Below, in pieces: positions 1-17,400 of a DNA stretch of 64,000 nt. Both the position numbers and the translations under genes were made by a program. Where the stretch lies: assembly GCA_964019415.1 (NCBI GenBank), contig OZ025872.1, positions 6,117,822-6,181,821 of the forward strand. Reading direction: 5' to 3'. How positions within the stretch are numbered: the stretch's first letter is position 1; the number at the start of each line of letters is the position of its first letter. The notes beneath the pieces are model-generated. The model saw only the letters and a list, made by a program, of their open reading frames with translations. It was not told the origin of the DNA and did no database searches. The stretch is from Ianthella basta (lineage: Eukaryota > Porifera > Demospongiae > Verongiida > Ianthellidae).

Positions 1-398
1 TCAGTAGTGGCCTCTTCACTGTCATCTGCAGACACTCCAGGCCTGTCCAACGAAGATGCGAAATTGGAGCTAGTGTTGGACAGCTGATTCACCGGTTGTG
101 TGGCTGGCCTGGTTCCCAGAACACCATCGATTATGGAGTAGAAAGGAAAATTGGCTCTGCCTCGACCACTCCTCCTATTAGAGTCTCTTAGCTTTCTGTA
201 TGTGGCAGTGAGGTTCTTTATCTTCACCTTACACTGCTGCCATGTCCTGATGAAGCCCAACGCAGCAAGGTCCTGCTGCAAACGCTGGAAAATCTGCCTG
301 TTCCTTTTAGCGCTGTCCAATTAGCGCTGTACACTGATGTCCCCCCACAGGTTCAGCAATGTTGTAGGCTCCGCAAACGACCAAAACGAGCCAGCCAT
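1..398 (-). pseudogene. Myb/SANT-like (trihelix) DNA-binding domain gene, partial, with in-frame stop
   Basis: Reading the minus strand from an ATG at 398-396 gives MAGSFWSFAEPTTLLNLWGD, then a TAA stop at 323-321. The same frame then stays open to the window edge with LDSAKRNRQIFQRLQQDL, a WQQCKVKIKNL segment and a YRKLRDSNRRSGRG segment. This is the pattern of a Myb/SANT-like (Myb_DNA-bind_4, trihelix) domain: Trp-Gly-Asp helix, QCKxKIKNL helix, basic tail and FPFYSIIDGVLG. Such genes are common in invertebrates both as transcription factors and as the accessory gene of Harbinger-type transposons. The single stop in an otherwise open frame argues for a recently disabled copy or a sequencing error. 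It continues beyond the window, so length and function cannot be judged. The domain call is fairly sure; the pseudogene status less so. Confidence 0.6.
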
Positions 399-436
399 CT
401 TGTTGCCTTTCACGCACTCTTGAACTGAACCGAATT

Positions 437-542
437 GACTGGATTCGAATCTACCTACGTAGGTGGATCAACTTAGGCAAATCGAAATCGACTGGATTCA
501 AATCTACCTACGTAGGTGGATCAACTTAGGCAAATCGAAATT
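437..542. repeat. Two-copy 53-bp tandem repeat with a palindromic core
   Basis: A 53-bp unit beginning GACTGGATTC is repeated directly, starting at 437 and 490, with one base difference near its start. Each unit holds the perfect 12-bp palindrome ACCTACGTAGGT. It sits just 5' of the SANT-like gene, so it could be a promoter-proximal duplication or a transposon subterminal repeat. Nothing else is recognised between 543 and 970. Confidence 0.8.
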
Positions 543-970
543 TGTTTCGTTTAAATGCGCATTGTATGTGGACGCCGTCGATTTGATTCGATCCAGATAA
601 GTGTGCTTGTGTTGATATGCATGATGCGGTGACAAAAAAGCCAGTGGCAACCATTTTATTCATGGAGATTTCCAGGACATGGTGGCGGACAACGCCTTGA
701 ATTTCAGAAGAGGTTCTAATTTCCATAAGTCATGAGTAAAATCAGCAATGTTTCCTTCTACATTTTGAAAGGTAACCATTAAAAGTCTAGAAAGTCATGA
801 AACTTTTACAGTAGTGCTCACGTTCATCTAGTGTGCCAATTAATTGGCTGATATGAAATGGAATAATTGGTAATGGAATATTTAACCCTAACTATTAATA
901 GAAGAAATGTGTTCTCCTACTCCTTTTCCTTGTTCAAATGTTTTTCCTTTCTGTGTGTGTCCATGGCCAG

Positions 971-1926
971 TGGACAATTGATTGCAGTTTGGTGAAGGGC
1001 CTGCCTCCAGTTGCCTTTGTCATTGGTGGTCACAGCTACACACTCAAGGGGGAGCAGTACGTCCTCAATGTGAGTCAGACTGGATGTATTTTCATCTACA
1101 CATCGTCCTCATAATTTATGGCCTGCTTGCAATGTATTTGTCCCACAGTATGAGGCTCTTAGTGTTAGTGTGGTTATTGGGAACACTTTGCTTATCATAC
1201 TTGTGACTGACATAAAGAGTTTATTGGACAATGCATGCTCAATTCTGGCTGTGCACTGTAACTACACCCACATGTGCACAGGTATACACTAGTTTCTACC
1301 ACTTTTCATGGTAGCCGTGTACATATTTATGTATGCTCATTACACACAAAAATTATATTTGTGCCCTGCACCCAACTCTGAGATTACAATGGTGGCTCTT
1401 GGGGAACATATTTCTGCCCTGCATTTTGCCTCGTTTTGTCGAACAGCAGGGAAAACTATTGGACTGTTATACTTCATAATTGAGGATGGTTAGTAGGCCA
1501 AATTGAGCCATCTCCGCGAACTCTGTGCACCAGTGACCAAGACAGTGATGCTATGTTTCGATAAGAGTCCCTCAACCTGAGAAATTTGCATGCAATTTAC
1601 ATTGTTGGTTGTGACGTGTTCTTATGTCTACTGAAGTTACCCCCTTTTTTATTTTATGACATGCAAAGATGATTCTTTAGACGTAAAGGGACATACACTG
1701 TATATTATGTTGTATATTTATTTACCGTGGCTTGAGTTGATCCTCTGTGCTGTTGGTTTAGGTAACTGCAGGCACCACCACAATATGCCTAATGGGCTTT
1801 GCTGGCATTGATGTTCCCCCTCCTGCTGGCCCTCTCTGGATCTTGGGAGATGTCTTCATTGGACCCTTCTACACTGAGTTTGATGTGGGGAACAAGAGGG
1901 TCGGATTTGCCGAAGCTCTGAACTGA
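971..1926 (+). pseudogene. Duplicated cathepsin D remnant: last two exons only
   Basis: Two exons match the final two exons of the intact aspartic protease at 2527-6754, with the same lengths and phases. Exon 971-1069 (99 nt) reads TIDCSLVKGLPPVAFVIGGH and ends at GTGAGT. Exon 1762-1926 (165 nt) follows a TTTAG acceptor, contains [20 protein letters not shown] and ends ALN with a TGA stop. Both are fully open and share distinctive residues with the intact copy. The seven upstream exons, including both catalytic aspartates, are absent from the sequence in view. Most likely this is a partial tandem duplication. A very large intron with further exons left of the window cannot be excluded. Without those exons the product cannot be a protease. 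Confidence 0.75.
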
Positions 1927-2526
1927 TAGTAGTATTGCCTTTAGTAGTGAAGAATTATGCATTGCACACACTAGAATAGTTACCCTATCTCAACTGCTAC
2001 AGCTGCCTTATACATCCATACTGCATTACTTATCATGAAATTCAATGCAATTCTACGTATACTCTAACTTACTTAAAATTGCAGCTTCATTCACGTGAAT
2101 GTATATGTTATATACACTATATTATAGTCACACTCATAATGATCGGTGATTGCATGCATCGTATGGAATGGTGACGTGGAGGAACATGGGTTCTGACAAT
2201 GTCTGCATGGCCTGCAGTTACCTTAAATTAAGCACACAATTGCAACCAACAGTCCAGCTGTCTCTAGATCTACCACGAATCGTGCCCACCAGTTGGTTGC
2301 TTGTAGACAGCAATTTAGATAAATTGAAGATTCATTATTATATGAAAGATCTTGATGTCCTTTCCTTCTAACCGTTGTAGCAGCAACATGATAGCTAAAT
2401 AGCTACACATGAAAAACTGCATGTGCCCATGGGGACTGAGTAGCCATTTTATCGGACACATGCAACCCGTGACCCGTGATAATTTACGTTGACCGTGTCC
2501 CTGTTCAGTTTGCCACAGTGCACGCA
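1927..2526. other. Intergenic spacer and presumptive promoter of the cathepsin D gene
   Basis: About 600 bp separate the remnant's stop from the start codon of the intact protease. No coding signal is seen. The last ~150 bp should hold promoter and 5' UTR, but no TATA box or other motif can be named with confidence. Confidence 0.3.
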
Positions 2527-6754
<4,228 letters not shown>

Positions 6755-8219
6755 TGACATACCAGGATTACCTTAATTTAGTATAATTATAATAGTGATC
6801 AGTTGTACGTGTGCAACTGGATACATTAAAATATTTTATTACCCTTAAGCCTCTTACAATACCTAGCTAGCTATAATACTGAACTTTCTCCTACAATTAA
6901 CAGAATACAATCTATTTACTTTAATTACCTCCACCATCACAAATAGCAATGCCTTATAGCAAAATTAATACACTCTTCAAGCTTACATATGCATCTGCAC
7001 GGTCAATGAACATATGTGATCAATTCACAGGCATACATGCAGCTAATGTGTGTGCTTGAGGCATATGGCTGCATGAAATTAAGCTACTTATATAATAATT
7101 ATTGTAGAATTATATAATAAGAATTGATGATTCATAATTGAAGCTAAGATTAAATTGATTGAAATTATAATTATATACTTGCAATCACACATGCATGCAT
7201 ACATAGCTACACACACACACATACACACGTACATTATGCATGCAAGTCACAATCCACAATAATTATTGTACTTGTCAATTACTAATAACATAATGGTCTG
7301 GTCTAGATATTAGCTATAGCTAGGAGAGCATTGTAAGGTGTATACAGTGAGAGTTATATAATAGTATACAAAGACTAATTTGGAACATGAGATGAGCAAT
7401 ACTGTGTATAAAGTGCATGAAAATATAAGGATAATTCATAGTCTGGTTGAATAGAATTCGCTGAAGACTGGTACTGACATGCTCTATAAAGAATTATTAA
7501 ATTGTTTGCTCTATTGATTCTCTATGAAATGTCTACTGGCTTTAGCTCATGGATCGAGCATGCTATGGAATTGTCAATGGGAGAGCACTGGAGTCACTGT
7601 CTGTACTTGGCACTAGCAGGTGTGCCTGCAGTGTGAGGGGATCGAAGGGAACGTACCTCCCTGCAAAGAAGAAACAAGTATGTAGAGTGTTTACTGGTAC
7701 ACATACAACGCAAGGCATTAACTCACTGCAAATATGCACAGATAGTGTAATGCTACGTGTATGAGTGTGCAAGAGCGCCTCGCATGATATTGACTAATGC
7801 GCACACTATATGCACTGAGGAATATGGTGGAACACTACCTGGACACACACAGATTACACGGGCTAGTCTAGCCTCTTGCTGCTCCTCTGATTGCCATTGC
7901 CTGCACAGCCTGTCAGCAGCTAATGTACTTCTCTTTCTCTTTCTGACTCATGCTCCCTTCTTTGCTTGCGGGCAAACACGTCTTACCTAATCTGTCGTCT
8001 CTTCCTTTAGTTGTTACTGACGTCACAGACAATCAGCAGCCAACCTCAGCTGTCTCTTTCTCCCGTCTTTTCTTATGATGCTTACACTGAACAGCCAAGT
8101 GAGCTTCTCTGTCTCCTGGCAATTTGTCTTTACAGCGGCGTGCATGTGCTCATACTATATACTACAATCAGTCTGAGTCTGGGTGAAGGGCCTGGATGCC
8201 ACCTTGAATATGCGTGCGT
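6755..8219. other. Convergent intergenic region between cathepsin D and TRP gene A
   Basis: AT-rich DNA with no recognised gene. An ATTAAA at 6825-6830, about 70 bp after the protease stop, is a plausible polyadenylation signal. Short open frames in both strands (7549-8229) show no family resemblance and no splice framework. Confidence 0.45.
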
Positions 8220-8420
8220 TCATGCATAATATGTATATATAGCTGAATCTTGAATAGACCTCGATCGTTGGCCTTCGCTTCGCTCACTACACCCACCACT
8301 TGATAATAATATATACATGCATGTATGCAAGTGCATGCACACATACACACACATGCGCGCGTACGTACACACACATACACTGGCACACACATATGCACAC
8401 ACACACACATTCACACGTAC

Positions 8421-8475
<55 letters not shown>

Positions 8476-11400
8476 AGGAGGTAGGCCGTTCCAGTTATCA
8501 GTCTCTCACTCACTGTCTCAGTCCATTCATGTCATTCTTTATTGACTTTTTCAACTTTCCCAACATAAGATGCATGTCATATGTTGTCAGTGTGTCCTTA
8601 TCCTTGATGTTCAGTGAAGAGTCATCCCTGCAGATGAGTGCAAGATGAAAAAGTGGAAACCAAAGCTACTTACGCACAAACTGCAGCTACAGGTGCACAA
8701 GAAAGTTATAATTATGCACAATCGGATTGAAGTATGAAAATAGTCAGAAATCTGTAAACAACAACTCAAGACAGCATTACTCACTCCTCATCCTGAAGGG
8801 CAATCCTGTCTGCAAGAAAGCTGCAGCAACAGGGAATTAATATGAAGACAGGTGCACAGCTCAATTCAATTACACATTTTACAAACCCTTCTTAAAACAG
8901 CTCAAATATTGTATGCAGATTTAAATAATGGATTACATAATAGAGAGAGAGAAAGAGTTACATTTGCAACTGGCTGGCCCTTACACAGAAGAAACAGAGC
9001 TCTTCATCAGTTTTACAACTTTTCTCAGCACACCATTGCCAGTTCCTCCCAAACTGCTGTCATCACTCCAAATAATCAACTTGGAGTTGCTGTCTCTCTT
9101 CTGAATGTAAGCAAGAGGATGAGGAAAATCGTTTGACTTAATTATTGTTGATATAAATATATAATGTCATTGAAACAGCTATATACATATTTCCAAAATG
9201 ATGTGTGGGCAGTTCAAAGGATATCCTGCATCTGTATGGGAATATTATACAACTGCAGTGAATATTCCCATACAGATGCATATGGCATGAATCATCTCAG
9301 TCATATCATTCTTTACTTATGGTGGTAATATTCTTGCAGTATCAGAAGTAAACAATACAATGTGGAAATGCTACAGTGAAATTTCCCTGTGTCAGATTGT
9401 GCACATTTACAAACAGGGATGTTTCAGAGCCTTAGTGAAAGTACGTGAAGAATGAAATTGGAAAGCCACACTTAATATATGTGACCGCTGCAATGGTGAG
9501 TAGGTCCTCATGATATCTGCCACTGGCGCAGATAGTAATGTTGTAGACAGTAATGCCACAGAAGAAAATGTTGCAGATAGTAGCAGTTGCAATCACTTTG
9601 GCGGTAAGGCCAGGGAGCCAGTTTGAATCACTCCTGCTTTCACTACTAGTAAAGATGAATGCTGTCAAGTGGGTGTAATTAATCAATTGGGCGTCAGTTT
9701 AATAGCATGATTCCTCACTGCATTATGGTTTATTTGCACTCTGCCCATGGGCATTGCACATATAAATACAATACAATACAATTTGGAATCAGGCTATAAC
9801 CATAACATAATCATTGGCCTTGGAAACATAAATCACCTATACTGTATATATATATACCCCAATGTATTCTTCTAACACCACTCTAAAGCTGAAGTAGAAA
9901 ATAATGTACAAATATAGAACGAAACAGTTATGCAAATATGCCTTAGAGGGAATGCAGCACAGTTACACTAGTCATCCAACATTCACTAACTCTTCTTGCA
10001 TGTAGATGACCCAGTAGAAACAGGTAGCGGACCATAAACCGTGCTCTGCGAAAGGTGGCAAGGGCTCTGGCATTCAGCTGCACTTTTGCATAGGTGTCTG
10101 ACATTTGTGCAATCAGCAGGTTCAGCATGACGACCAGTGTCATTAATAAGAAACAGAGGTAGAACAAAACAGCAAGCCACCTGCAAAAGCAACAGAAAGC
10201 ACGGATTGGACATTTCAATAAAATTCCAAATGCAAAGTTTATACAAAGACAAGTTCTCTCTCACAAATCTTCAAGGTCTAACTGGCAAACCCTGCTGGCA
10301 AGTGTAAATTTTGCCATTTAGAGAGTGACAAAGAGTAGAGAACTTCTACGACTGCTCAAGGGTGCAGCGAACAAGTTGACAACGTGTTTTAAGACAGCAA
10401 GGCTATGTGGACCTGTTCATAGTCAGCCACTCATGTGTGCGGGAATGCCAGCACACTGTCATTCCTATAACGTCCATTGTGGCAAACTGAATCTTATCTT
10501 TTGTAGCGAGAGAGCTATAGAAGTTGACATAATTGGCTGATTTAGTAGTGATCCAGTGTCACTGAATCAAGGTTCCTTAATTACAACCTATAAGACTTAG
10601 TACTCACCATTTGTACATAACACCACCCAAAACATAGGTAGTTCACCTGTACATATAGAATGCTCTATATAGCTAGGTATAGCTACGTGGGGAAGTGACC
10701 ACACCATGGCAACCGGACATGCTACTAATTCTGGTCTAAATATTCCTGAGTCAAACCTTAGCTGCATAGCTTCCAATCTGCTTAAAATTCAACATACAAG
10801 TCTATACACCCGGCAAACTAACAAAGCACAAACATGCAGTAAAGTGTGCCAGTAGATGATTCACCAAGACCTATTATGTATACACTGCTGTACTCACCCC
10901 AGCCTGCCATCATAGTTCACTACACCTTGGCTCTCTGCTACGACACGAATCCCAATGTAAAATGCATCCCAGATGAACCTACACATACAGCAGCGGTGAT
11001 AACGTGGAATCAACATTCATCAGTGCAAAGAAACTGAATGTGAATACATATAATGGGACATGTGTGAATCAGCATGTCTCACGTTGAAGAATTGTTGGTT
11101 CCACCAGAGCTGCTGGTACTATTCGTGCCACCCACGGCTGTGCCACTGCCAGATGGTCTATCTACTTGAAGTGCAAGGAAGAATGCCCCCGAAAAGCCAA
11201 TTAGAAACACAAGATAGATGGCAAGAAACTTGGACAAGTCCCTTCTCAAAATAATGAACAGTGTCTGAACATAGGTACTGCTCCATCTGTGGGATTAAAT
11301 GCATCATGATATATGGGAACATGCTAGCTTGGATACATACACTGTCACACCACGACCATACCAAAATGCACACACTGTACACATTGTATATACACAAATA

Positions 11401-14400
11401 TGATTACATAATGTGTACTCAGTGTGTTACTGCACGTATGTATAATACATGAACATAATCACCTGCTTGACCTATTGTGTTAGCAAGCATATTCGTAAAC
11501 AGCTGGCACTGGTCGCATACAATTGTAAACCTAACAATGCACAAATGGCTGCAATGTGCAACTCCTATATTCACACTCACCTCATCAACGACAGGTACTC
11601 CAAAGCCAGGGAAGAATAAGCAATATATGCAAGTGCTGCAAGGACCCATTGACTGCTGGAGCCGGAAGCACGGAGAATGGCAGTCAGGAACAGGAAGAAT
11701 AAGGCAAACAGATTGAGCCAGGAAAATGCATCTCGAAGGTAAATCTTGGGCTTCAACCTGTCAACATAGAGAGCAATTAGACACACTATTATCTAGTGGA
11801 TGCATTTTGCAGTGGGTAAGTACCCAAGAGCAAGTAGGGTGTTGACACTAGTTGATGGAATAAAAACCACCACCAGTGCATGCTGTTGAGGGTCTGGGTA
11901 TCCGACGCCAGCATTGATCGGCACAAGTTGGAGGGGGATGCAGCAACAACATGCATCCCTTATGCAAGTTGCACTGCATCCCACTCCAACTTACATATGT
12001 ACACTGTTTATTGCTGGTCATGCTCAGTACATCTGACCTTTAGCAACTTTATATTTGTATTACTTGTGCTGGTAGTATAAGTATACAAATAATCAATTAT
12101 TGTTTCGCAATCGATGAGGAATGATATAAAGTTAGCTATCTCTGTTGAAATGGGAAAGACATGCTGCTGAAATAATTCATGACATCTGATAAGCTATAGT
12201 TATATCACATGAATAAACAGTAATAAACTGGCTTATATCCCATTTGATTGGACAAGCATGCATTTCAATCCTGTTCTGCGAGTGAAGTATTCTTCATCAT
12301 GTGCCGTTGAAGAGGTACATACTATCTTATAGGGATTAGCTAAAGCAGATTCTCCTGCCGCTGTCTGCAGTATTGATACTAAGATTGAGCGTGGGAAGCC
12401 CCATTCCTTACATAGCGGACATAACCCACTCCAGGTGATAACTACTTCAGCGTACATCAGATTCTTTTGATGTTACCATCAAGTGGGATATAATGTCCAT
12501 ATATACAGAATACTGGGATACTCACACAATAATTTTTTGCAACTCATTTGCAATTTTGATCATCCAGGTGAATATCACAACCGCCTCAACAAATCCCCTG
12601 AACTGGTCCAGAGGTGTGTTGTAGAGGTTGAGGGTTTCATCAGTCACTCCAGGTCGAGCGGCAAGGGACAAGGCAGTTGTGAGGACCAGCATTTGTAAGG
12701 AATAGAGTAGAAAGAAAACCCTGCAAGAATGGGGGAAGGAAAGCACTGATTCAACTTCACTTTGAGTGGCATTTCTTCATTGCATTTAGCAGACTGCCAT
12801 GAAGTCAGAACAGCTTTAGATTGTGTCTGGCATCATTTCTGGCAGGGATGCCTTTGCGATATGTTAAGTGCACAGCTGTAGAAAGAGCCTGTGTTCTCCT
12901 ACCATTTAACAGAGTTCGGCTTGCATTGCCGATTGACAAAGCATCAATAATTGTCTTTGCTGCTATTCCCTTTCGGCTATTATGAAAGACTGGGTATGTG
13001 CCTATTGTGTGAATAGCACTCCTACTTTGAAATTAGAGCTACTTGGCTGTTACAAACGTGCACAACAATATGCAATAATTATATTCCACAGTGCACATAC
13101 TTATCCTGTGTGAAAATGTCGATGTATTAGACCTGACCTGACCCTTCCCCTACAGGGGAGGGGTCAAGCGACGCCTGATTATGGTGTGAGCAGGAAGGAG
13201 GTACGTCAGTTGGAGGAGTCATTAGGAAATACTCAAGAGATTAGCCTCGTCCCCAGGCCCTTCGTGTTAATTGTGGGGGAAGAGAAGCTGAAGGGCCTGG
13301 GAGCCACTGTTCCGTGACATCATACTTCCATATTGAATTGGCACGTCGACGGCGGATTGCATATGGTTGAATAATCAATGAACGGCGATGTGAGCGGCCT
13401 TCGTAAGGCTCTGCAAATGCAGAGTTTGCTTGTCAGACGTTTCCTCATTGGTCATCCGAAAGGGGCTGAAGAAAGGCCTTCCTTGGTGCCTTAGTCGGCT
13501 GCTGTTGGTGGCAACTGAGAATGACAACGGTTTGCCATCGTATGTGTGCAGGAATTGTCAGGCAACACTCAGTCCATCGAAAGCAAGCTCCAGAGGTTCC
13601 GTGAGGTGGCTCAGGAAAGCTTGTGAAAGTGACCCTACAGTCAGAAATGTTTGCGGAGGCTTCGAACTTGGTGCACTATCAAGGATACAAGTGGAGACAA
13701 TATGCTGCCAGACTCACTTCCAGTGAAGTCGAAAAGGAACGGCAACACCTCGTAGCAGACTGACTTCCCGAAACAAGTCGGTAACCACAACGGTATGTCC
13801 TTCCGATCATAGAGGTAACGAATAGCAGTCAACTGTTCTTGCTTAATCGCGATACCAGGAAGTCCTATATACACGGGAAAAATCGTAAGATAGTCTTTTA
13901 GAGCACCAGTTTCGTCCGTCCCTGCACACGGTAGCCATTTGCCGTAGTTGAGTTATACGGATAATATACGAGCGTGTCAGTTTCCGTTCCCTTACTTTTG
14001 AGGGAATTATTGCGCATGCACGAACAGTGTACACCAGGCTGTCCTTCCCACCCACGCTAATTATCGGACGGCCTGGGGATGAGGCTATCAAGAGATGCCA
14101 AAAGTCAAAATGTTAAGCAGCTTAATCACAGCAAAAGAAGGTACCGGCAGTACACTCACAACATGAACCACTGCCCAAAATGACTCCACTTGTTATTCAC
14201 CCAAATTTTCAGTGTAGGATGAAACCAGATCTGCAGTAGTATATGGCCAAAGAGAGACACAGCAAAACTGTCAAAATCACATTCAGAGTGGCCTCAAGCA
14301 CATGCTATTGATAGCAAAGTAGCACACCCAGATAATATTATTGCAACTAATTATAAGCTTGCTTGTTCTTATTTAGGGTGGTGATGCATGAAGCTCTATA

Positions 14401-17400
14401 TACTGTAAATGTACACAAACCATTATCCTCACTTAAGCATCAGGATTATATGATATAAGAAAGAGAACATTCAACTTTAAGAGGTGCTATTTAGATAATT
14501 ATGCTTCTTTTGTCAGACTAGACACATTGCAAGGCTTCCCACAGCATGGCTGCATGGCTTTAGCCTTGTTCCCAGGCTGTCCGTGTTAATTAGTGCAAGG
14601 GCGGGTAGGACAGCCTGGGCACCACTGTTCCCGTGTTTCTGTAAACCTATGTGAAGAAGAGCAGGTGAACCATCAAATGGCCAGCAGGGAAACGCTGAGA
14701 ACAGTCAGAACCGGTCCAGTTTGGGTAAAAAAATTACCGATGTTAGTCAGTTCGCAAAGATGCGCTGATTTATTGTGCCAGTGATTTTCAAACACTGCGC
14801 ACGGGACTGACAGGAGGAAAGCAGTCTTGCTAATGTCGTCTGGATCAAATAAGGCTCATGGTAAGGTTGTGCGCTGACTATTGCATACATGTGAGGCTGT
14901 CTGACTCTCCGTCACTTTCCAAAATAGTATTTCCCCGCTACTTTAAGTTGAGCCATTAATTCTGCCCCAGCCTGCTAGCTGCTACATATACAAGTGCAAA
15001 TGAATATCCACAACGAGAAAGCTTACAGAAGCCGTGCTCTTTGTGACAGCCTAGCCCTACGTCTTCTCTAAGGCAAGGGCAAATAACTAAAGCTGGAGCT
15101 CTTACAAGCTAGGTTTTTGGTGGAAAATCTTCGTGCATGTGCAGACAGCAGTTCCCAGGCTGTCTTTTCCACCCCCACACAAATTGAGACTGCCTGGAAA
15201 TGAGGCTAGGCTGGCTTATGAATAGTTCTGCATGCTGTAAGTTGCCAACAAGCTATTTACACCCGTGGCATAGGAAGCGGGGGGCGCGGGGGGCTGTGCC
15301 CCCCTAAAAAATTGGCAAGGCCTTGCCAAGTTGTGAAGTTCATAACCTGCCAAAGGTGTACATTTCATAACTCGCCCCATTTAGTCACTATTCTGTTGTA
15401 CTGGACTGAATTCTGAAGTTGTAGAACGCCCGGCAGTATAGCCTCGCTTATCTAGCCAGTGCAGCCCCTAGTGCACGTCCCGCACCACAATCCTGCTCCA
15501 TTTTGTATTGTGCAAGGGGCAGGTGTTGCGCAATAAGTGAAAAAAACCTTTATCGTACCACCACAGCCCCCCTTACTGAAACTACTCCTACGCCCCTGTG
15601 TACCACAGGCAATGGCAACATAAAGTGACCAGAAGAAATGTTATTATTCACATGCAGACTACACAATACGTGCCATTTTGCTGCTGAAAGCTAAATTACA
15701 GAGTAAACTTCTGATGATTGTCCGGGCTTTGGATAATGTTGGCAATATTTTCATGACTGTTGAATAATCATAAAAGTCACCAAAGTAGTGAATCTGTTAA
15801 ATATATTATAATATGAACACGCAGAAACCCACTGTGTCCAGTGATGTCACCATCTGCCTCAGCACAACACTGTGCTCATCCTGATCCATAGGAGGGTAGC
15901 GGCCGACTCTATCACTCTCCAAAACTTTAGCTATCACCACTCTACCGCCATAGAGACATTTGTCCAAGATGGTTGTCACTGCTGGGATGGAAATTTCCTG
16001 AAGATGATGCAGGGACAGCAGATGCATGTTTTCTGGTTACTCAAATTCAACACCTGATAACACATCATCACCAAGTACAGGCATTCAAAACATGTTATTA
16101 TGTATCCCCATACATATTTTAGTTATATATACGTACCTCGGGCTTCTGCAGTAAACTGTACAGGGACAATTGGTGCTCTTCTGTTGATGTTCCGGGCACA
16201 TTCTGCACTGCAACAATGGATTGGATCCTACACAAAGAATGTACAAAGCAGAAGAAAGGCTCACAATCATGTGGTGATGTGCATGCATGTTAGAAATAAT
16301 CAACTTCAATGAAGGACGTTTATTATACATTGAGTTACTAGCTACATTTGCTTTCTACAAGTACAGATTATACACTAACACTTACACTGGCTTTGGTATT
16401 ATCTTCAAGGTACTCTGAAGGTTTAAAAGCACAGTCTGCACCTCAGACCTATGGACCTTTTGAAGCCAGCGCCTCAAGACAACCTTGTACGGCGCTATGC
16501 TCAAGGATGGGTCTTCTTGCATACAGTTCCAGATGTACTCAAAGGTTTCCTTCTGGCTGTGAAGAGCTGCATAATCCAGTGGTGTATTTCCCATTGCGTC
16601 TTCATGGTTGAAAGTGCTGATTAGCTCTTGGTGCTGCTTCTTGCTCTCTTCATTCATCACCTTCAAGCAAGCCAGGGGATTCTTGGCAGCTAAATGTGAG
16701 GGGGTCTGGCCTTCTTTGTTAACTGCTCTTGGATCAGCTCCCTTTTTGATCAGCAGCCCGACAATGTCTGCAGAGTTAACTTCAACAGCAACATGCAGGT
16801 GTGTATCTCCATCGGCGTCGGCATGGTTAATAGGGGCAGAATCGATCAGCAACTTGATGAGCTCAACATCCTCAGTCAGAATGGCATTGAATAGTGGCAC
16901 ATTTCCCCCAACATCCTGCACATTGTGAGAAGCATGGAAAGTGTTCAAAACCTCTAGCAGAGTCTTTTGCCGTACCCGCTCTGCATCATCAACCGGCTGA
17001 AAGCGAACAGCATGGTGCAAGGCTGTTTTGCCTGCAAATAGCGTCCGCTGGTTAACATGAACCCCCCAGCTCAGTAGGTAATACACGGCATCAGGAAAGA
17101 GGTTTTCAGCAGCAATGTGGATAGGGAAGAACCCTTGCAGCACCGCCTTCGTTGCTTCTTTGCCATTTGTGTGTAGAACAGCTCCAAACAGAGCACGAAA
17201 CTGCAGAGAATTGCAAGGTATGATGAAATCTATACTTGACAGCACAGTGATTAGGTGGCAATGGCAAAGGCATTACTTTTTATTGCACAGCACTGAGGTG
17301 CATATGAATTTCTACGCATGAGACCTGAGGGCCATAGCGTCCAAGAGTAAGTATGTAGATATCATTATACGCCAAAAGAGTGGTGAGATTAGTGACATAT

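Larger units (their letters stand above)
13243..14087. mobile_element. TIR transposon with AGCCTCGTCCCCAGGC-type ends, in TRP gene A intron
   Basis: The left end reads AGCCTCGTCCCCAGGCCC with TTCGTGTTAATTGTGG next. The right end is the inverted counterpart (CTAATTATCGGACGGCCTGGGGATGAGGCTA, given here as pieces CTAATTATC and GCCTGGGGATGAGGCTA). Two further elements with the same ends occur at 14561-15208 and 29535-30683. The interior carries a RecQ-like helicase fragment (minus) and a Cys-rich fragment (plus), so this may be a deleted copy of a larger element or a sequence that picked up coding pieces. Superfamily not assigned. Confidence 0.6.

Noticed and set aside
8168-8648. Several overlapping Cys/Val/His frames
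   Set aside because: Mostly the CA repeat; only 8286-8220 and 8627-8514 on the minus strand fit the TRP gene A splice phases.
9407-9686. Minus-strand frames of 61 and 84 codons between the S6 exon and the next exon of gene A
   Set aside because: Overlapping frames without counterpart in genes B or C at the same intron; the homologous exon is instead 9100-8985.
16348-16928. Plus-strand frames over 16.3-16.9 kb
   Set aside because: Antisense shadows of the gene A ankyrin exon.
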